DNA of 6,270 bases from Vampirovibrionales bacterium (GTDB lineage: Bacteria > Cyanobacteriota > Vampirovibrionia > Vampirovibrionales > JAGQHJ01). The position numbers and the translations under genes were made by a program. The first letter of the stretch is position 1. Each line of letters starts with the position of its first letter. Location of the stretch: positions 1 to 6,270 of the forward strand of contig JANWKX010000061.1 in NCBI GenBank assembly GCA_025451145.1. Direction: 5' to 3'. This document shows, piece by piece, positions 5,531-6,270 of the stretch. The notes beneath the pieces are model-generated. The model did not search any database, had not been told where the DNA came from, and was given only the letters and a program-made list of their open reading frames with translations.

Positions 5531-6270
5531 TTAAGCGTCTGGATCGGGTTTCCCTTGGCTTTCAGCAAGTTGGCGTATTGCCTGGGAGGCTTGATCCTCT
5601 GGGATACCCAATGCCCGGTGAGCTCGCTGTGCTAACTCTTGAATATCATCAGCTCTCACTTGTTCGGCAATGGACGCGCGTTCTTTCTCCATGCCCAAGG
5701 CTTCATAGGCTTGCATCAAATCTTTTCTGATTCGACTGACCCAGCTTTCCGGCCGGTCGACTAGGGGTGAAATCTTTAAATTGATTTCCAGAATATCCTT
5801 TAATTGCTCTGCAGCGAGCCGTTTTTCTTCGGTGGAACGTGCGTTACTCACCTGGCGATCCTTGATCACAGCCAGTTTATCAATGGCCTCAGCGTGGTAT
5901 ATGTACATTCCTGTTGGCTGACCATTAATGATTTCGTTACGGGGAGGAAGGGGCAACGTTTTGTATATGGCAATAGCCAGTAGATATTTGGATTCAAGCT
6001 TTGCAAGCAGATTTATGTCATCAGGATTGCCCTTCACAAATTCCTTCTCTGCAGATAATACCAACTGTTGGGCACGAATTTCCCGAGTTAATGCAGGGGT
6101 TCTGGTGGACAAAAATATCTGATCAAGTGGGGATGCTGTTGCGATACGAGCAGTGACCATTTCATCAAGCGTACGGGGCTGCTTTCCAGATGCAGATCGA
6201 AGAGATGAAAATCGAGGTTGGATTGTGGGATGAATAAGCTTAAAACTAGCGATTGATGCTGGTTGAAGAC
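5531..6270 (-). CDS. Uncharacterised helical protein, 5' end beyond window
   Basis: I do not recognise a family. On the minus strand the frame stays open from the stop (5533-5531) to the right edge, giving 245 residues with no start codon before the ATG at 6160. That ATG has no Shine-Dalgarno nearby. The upstream 36 codons contain no stop and read as plausible protein (including IQPRFSSLRSASGK), so the true start is probably outside. The upstream part is Ser/Pro/Arg-rich and looks disordered. From about residue 55 the sequence looks almost entirely helical, with many Ala, Glu, Leu, Lys and Arg. Stretches such as AEKEFVKGN, LESKYLLAIAIYKTL and LMQAYEALGMEKER have the feel of TPR or similar helix-turn-helix repeats, but I cannot register a clean 34-residue period. 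The C-terminus ends KPDPDA. There are no membrane spans and no cysteines in view. Possibly a scaffold or interaction protein. Confidence 0.75.
   Translation of the reverse strand, partial: LQPASIASFKLIHPTIQPRFSSLRSASGKQPRTLDEMVTARIATASPLDQIFLSTRTPALTREIRAQQLVLSAEKEFVKGNPDDINLLAKLESKYLLAIAIYKTLPLPPRNEIINGQPTGMYIYHAEAIDKLAVIKDRQVSNARSTEEKRLAAEQLKDILEINLKISPLVDRPESWVSRIRKDLMQAYEALGMEKERASIAEQVRADDIQELAQRAHRALGIPEDQASQAIRQLAESQGKPDPDA

Overview
This is bacterial chromosomal DNA of roughly balanced base composition. It carries housekeeping genes (DNA repair, glyoxylate shunt, RNA polymerase) mixed with lineage-specific unknown genes. There is no sign of phage, transposons or CRISPR. Lineage is uncertain. 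The isocitrate lyase core resembles the mycobacterial/proteobacterial prokaryotic type, and the omega subunit is divergent. Two otherwise unrelated proteins carry an unstructured-looking N-terminal tail ending in a hydrophobic-x-F-[K/S]-G motif. From memory, similar tails occur in many proteins of non-photosynthetic cyanobacterial relatives (Vampirovibrionia/Melainabacteria). That placement is tentative and was not tested.

Layout: (1) 1-2300, plus strand: the C-terminal four-fifths of the excision-repair ATPase UvrA, cut by the left window edge. (2) 2302-3282, minus strand: an uncharacterised 326-residue protein. It converges on uvrA with a single base between the two stop codons. (3) 3283-3504: an intergenic region between divergent genes. 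It holds a candidate promoter for the unknown gene, two perfect palindromes, a possible minus-strand 37-codon ORF, and the strong Shine-Dalgarno of the next gene. (4) 3505-4950, plus strand: isocitrate lyase with an unusual 53-residue N-terminal extension, followed by a hairpin. (5) 5098-5485: a compact single-gene unit with a near-consensus sigma-70 promoter, a small RNA polymerase omega-like gene, and a perfect 16-bp intrinsic terminator. (6) 5531-6270, minus strand: an uncharacterised helical protein, open at the right edge, converging on the omega gene.

The genes do not form one operon or an evident joint pathway. Orientation alternates (+, -, +, +, -), and each gene appears to have its own signals. 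Isocitrate lyase implies that carbon can be assimilated from acetate or fatty acids through the glyoxylate bypass, but its partner malate synthase is not in the window. I found no clear new multi-gene system. The most interesting thread is the shared N-terminal tail motif, found on both a metabolic enzyme and an unknown protein.
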